Part shown: piece by piece, positions 62,616 to 64,000 of the stretch
Layout of the letters: every line of letters begins with the position of its first letter
How positions within the stretch are numbered: position 1 is the stretch's first letter
Origin: Hydrotalea flava
GTDB lineage: Bacteria > Bacteroidota > Bacteroidia > Chitinophagales > Chitinophagaceae
Assembly: GCF_001623405.1 (NCBI RefSeq)
Contig: NZ_LUHG01000097.1
Location: forward strand, 1 to 64,000
DNA length: 64,000 nt
Direction: 5' to 3'
Made by a program: the position numbers and the translations under genes
Notes under the pieces: generated by a model
Database searches by the model: none
The model's input: the letters and a program-made list of their open reading frames with translations, nothing else
What the model was told of the DNA's origin: nothing

Positions 62616-62631
62616 CGGCACTTGTTTTGCC
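62616..62631 (+). promoter_or_regulatory. Sigma-54 promoter of the kdp operon
   Basis: CGGCACTTGTTTTGCC: GG (62617-62618), ten bases, GC (62629-62630), matching the -24/-12 consensus TGGCAC-N5-TTGCA at all but the first and last base. It lies 83 bases before the first small gene. Confidence 0.75.
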
Positions 62632-62713
62632 ATTGTTTAAAACTTTAAAAGATGGAAGGATGAATAATTTACTGTAGGATGCTTCTATTATTTTAAACAT
62701 AAAAAATACCCAC

Positions 62714-62797
62714 ATGCAGTTTTTACTATTACTAATTACCGGTTTGTTAGCATTTCTGCTGTTTAAAGCAATCATTCATTGGTTCGAAAAAATTTAA
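62714..62797 (+). CDS. 27-residue membrane mini-protein upstream of kdpF
   Basis: One hydrophobic helix (QFLLLLITGLLAFLLFKAII) ending HWFEKI. It is as short as KdpF and stands four bases before kdpF, but lacks the PEKF ending. It may be a second KdpF-like stabilising peptide, or a small regulator of the transporter; no function is known to me. Confidence 0.55.
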   Translation: MQFLLLLITGLLAFLLFKAIIHWFEKI

Positions 62798-62801
62798 ACT
62801 T

Positions 62802-62879
62802 ATGCTTTTATTATTTATTGTAGCAGTAGCCGTATTTGTATACATGTGTTATGTTTTAATTCATCCTGAAAAGTTTTAA
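62802..62879 (+). CDS. kdpF: KdpF, small subunit of the potassium-transporting ATPase
   Basis: 25 residues, one membrane helix ending in the KdpF signature YVLIHPEKF. KdpF stabilises the KdpABC complex at the inner membrane. It starts four bases after the preceding mini-protein and ends 103 bases before kdpA. Confidence 0.82.
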   Translation: MLLLFIVAVAVFVYMCYVLIHPEKF

Positions 62880-62886
62880 TACGGCA

Positions 62887-62945
62887 AATGTGCTGTATAT
62901 TTTGGATAATGCATGTTCAGCAGTACAGGCACATTGCTGCATTTT
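62887..62945 (+). promoter_or_regulatory. Stem-loop between kdpF and kdpA
   Basis: AATGTGCTGTA (62887-62897) pairs with TACA-G-GCACATT (62934-62945), 11 base pairs with one bulged G, closing a 36-base loop. It could regulate kdpA translation or stabilise the mRNA. No known riboswitch class was recognised. Confidence 0.4.
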
Positions 62946-62982
62946 ACAGTGCACAAATTGATATTCTAAACTAAATTAAACA

Positions 62983-64000
62983 ATGCAAATGAGTACTGAA
63001 ATGTATGGCATAATAGCCATGTTTATGATAACGGTATTGTTAGCCATTCCGTTAGGCAGGTATATGGGTAAATTATTTTCAGGAAACAGCACCTGGTTAG
63101 ATCCCATTTTCAATCCAATTGATCAACTGATTTATCGAATATCAGGTGTTGATCCAAACATAGAAATGAGCTGGAAGCAGCATTTAAAAGTATTACTCTC
63201 CATTAATTTTATCTGGTTTGTTCTGGCCATGTTGGTATTAACCAATATGGCGCATTTACCACTAAACCCTGATCATAATCCCTCCATGTCGGCCGATCTG
63301 GCTTTTAATACAGCTGTAAGTTTTATTTCGAACACCAATTTGCAACATTATTCCGGTGAAACGGGCATGTCTTATCTGGGTCAGTTAGTTTTAATGCTAT
63401 TCCAATTTATCAGTGCAGGATGCGGAATGGCAATATGTATTGTAGTTTTTAAGGCCATGAAAGAAGGTACAACCAATACCCCACTGGGTAATTATTATTA
63501 TTATTTTGTAAGAAGTTGTACCCGCGTTTTATTACCTATTGCTTTTATAATGGCAGTTCTGTTTTTATTAAACGGTATGCCCATGACGTTTAAGGGTAAA
63601 GATACCATTACTACATTGCAGGGCGATACAGTTCAGGTTAGCAGAGGCCCGGTAGCAGCATTTGTTGCCATTAAACAATTGGGAACAAATGGAGGTGGTT
63701 TCTTCGGGCCTAACTCGGCTCATCCATTTGAAAATCCTAACTATTTCACTAACATGATTGAAACAATAGCTATTGCTTTATTACCTATTGCATTAATATT
63801 TACCATGGGCTATATGCTGAAACGAAAAAAATTAGCCTGGTTAATTGTTGGGGTAATGACGGTGGGGTTCATTTTATTATTAGCACCCACCCTTGTGATG
63901 GAAACTGCAGGCAATCCTGCCATTGCAAAAATGGGAATTGAACAAAATTTAGGTAATATGGAAGGTAAAGAACTGCGTTTGGGGGCTGCCGCATCTGCAT
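62983..64000 (+). CDS. kdpA: Potassium-transporting ATPase subunit KdpA (3' end outside window)
   Basis: 339 codons visible of about 565; the frame is open to the right edge. KdpA is the potassium-selective channel-like subunit of the P-type ATPase KdpFABC. Selectivity-loop regions: FNTAVSFISNTNLQHYSGE and LGTNGGGFFGPNSAHPFENP. Five or more membrane helices are visible (start MYGIIAMFMITVLLAIPLG). Co-transcribed with the two mini-protein genes from the sigma-54 promoter; kdpB and kdpC should follow outside the window. Confidence 0.95.
   Translation, partial: MQMSTEMYGIIAMFMITVLLAIPLGRYMGKLFSGNSTWLDPIFNPIDQLIYRISGVDPNIEMSWKQHLKVLLSINFIWFVLAMLVLTNMAHLPLNPDHNPSMSADLAFNTAVSFISNTNLQHYSGETGMSYLGQLVLMLFQFISAGCGMAICIVVFKAMKEGTTNTPLGNYYYYFVRSCTRVLLPIAFIMAVLFLLNGMPMTFKGKDTITTLQGDTVQVSRGPVAAFVAIKQLGTNGGGFFGPNSAHPFENPNYFTNMIETIAIALLPIALIFTMGYMLKRKKLAWLIVGVMTVGFILLLAPTLVMETAGNPAIAKMGIEQNLGNMEGKELRLGAAASA

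Overview
The window looks like the chromosome of a member of the Bacteroidota, most likely a relative of the Chitinophagaceae. Many genes are preceded by the Bacteroidota -7 box TAnnTTTG, Shine-Dalgarno sequences are mostly absent, and GLPGLI, PspC/PadR and DUF3109 families occur together with a type II-C CRISPR system with a 47-nt repeat. Placement below phylum is inference; there is no rRNA gene in the window.

Layout. 1-6.3 kb: end of a GH3 glycosidase, an aldehyde dehydrogenase, a glutathione peroxidase, dusB, a CPBP protease and cdsA. 6.3-12.7 kb: a compact phenylacetate (paa) operon comprising a TetR regulator, paaE, paaA, paaB, paaC, paaD, a PaaG-type isomerase, paaI and paaY. Two palindromic operators sit over its two promoters, and a PaaJ-type thiolase lies apart at 25.3-26.5 kb. 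12.7-29.9 kb: housekeeping genes (obg, SNF2 helicase, comB, rlpA, gcvT, rlmN, two pseudouridine synthases) plus an envelope-stress-like PspC/PadR unit with a clear PadR operator. 29.9-35.9 kb: an accessory patch with a decayed GxxExxY gene, a divergent AraC regulator, an MBL/CMD/aldo-keto reductase/cupin operon and about 740 bp of decayed DNA. 35.9-48.4 kb: a stand-alone C-terminal half of CarB, a NarL-type two-component system, comEC, purH, and a DUF3109-LUD-deacetylase operon.

48.4-58.5 kb is the most notable part. A 44-repeat, 43-spacer CRISPR array read on the + strand converges on a cas operon read on the - strand (cas9, a RAYT/Y1 transposase, cas1, cas2), with a shared bidirectional terminator between them. 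The tracrRNA is recognisable just upstream of cas9, with a 20-bp perfect anti-repeat. The RAYT gene sits between cas9 and cas1 with gaps of 16 and 11 bases and carries a perfect 13-bp-arm palindrome inside its own reading frame. Each CRISPR repeat contains TTG-N20-GATCTTTG, close to the Bacteroidota promoter consensus and placed so that transcription would start at the spacer.

58.6-64 kb: a DPP IV-type peptidase, then a sigma-54 response regulator followed by a sigma-54 promoter (GG-N10-GC) with tandem upstream sites, two mini-proteins (the second is KdpF) and the start of kdpA. This suggests sigma-54 control of potassium uptake.
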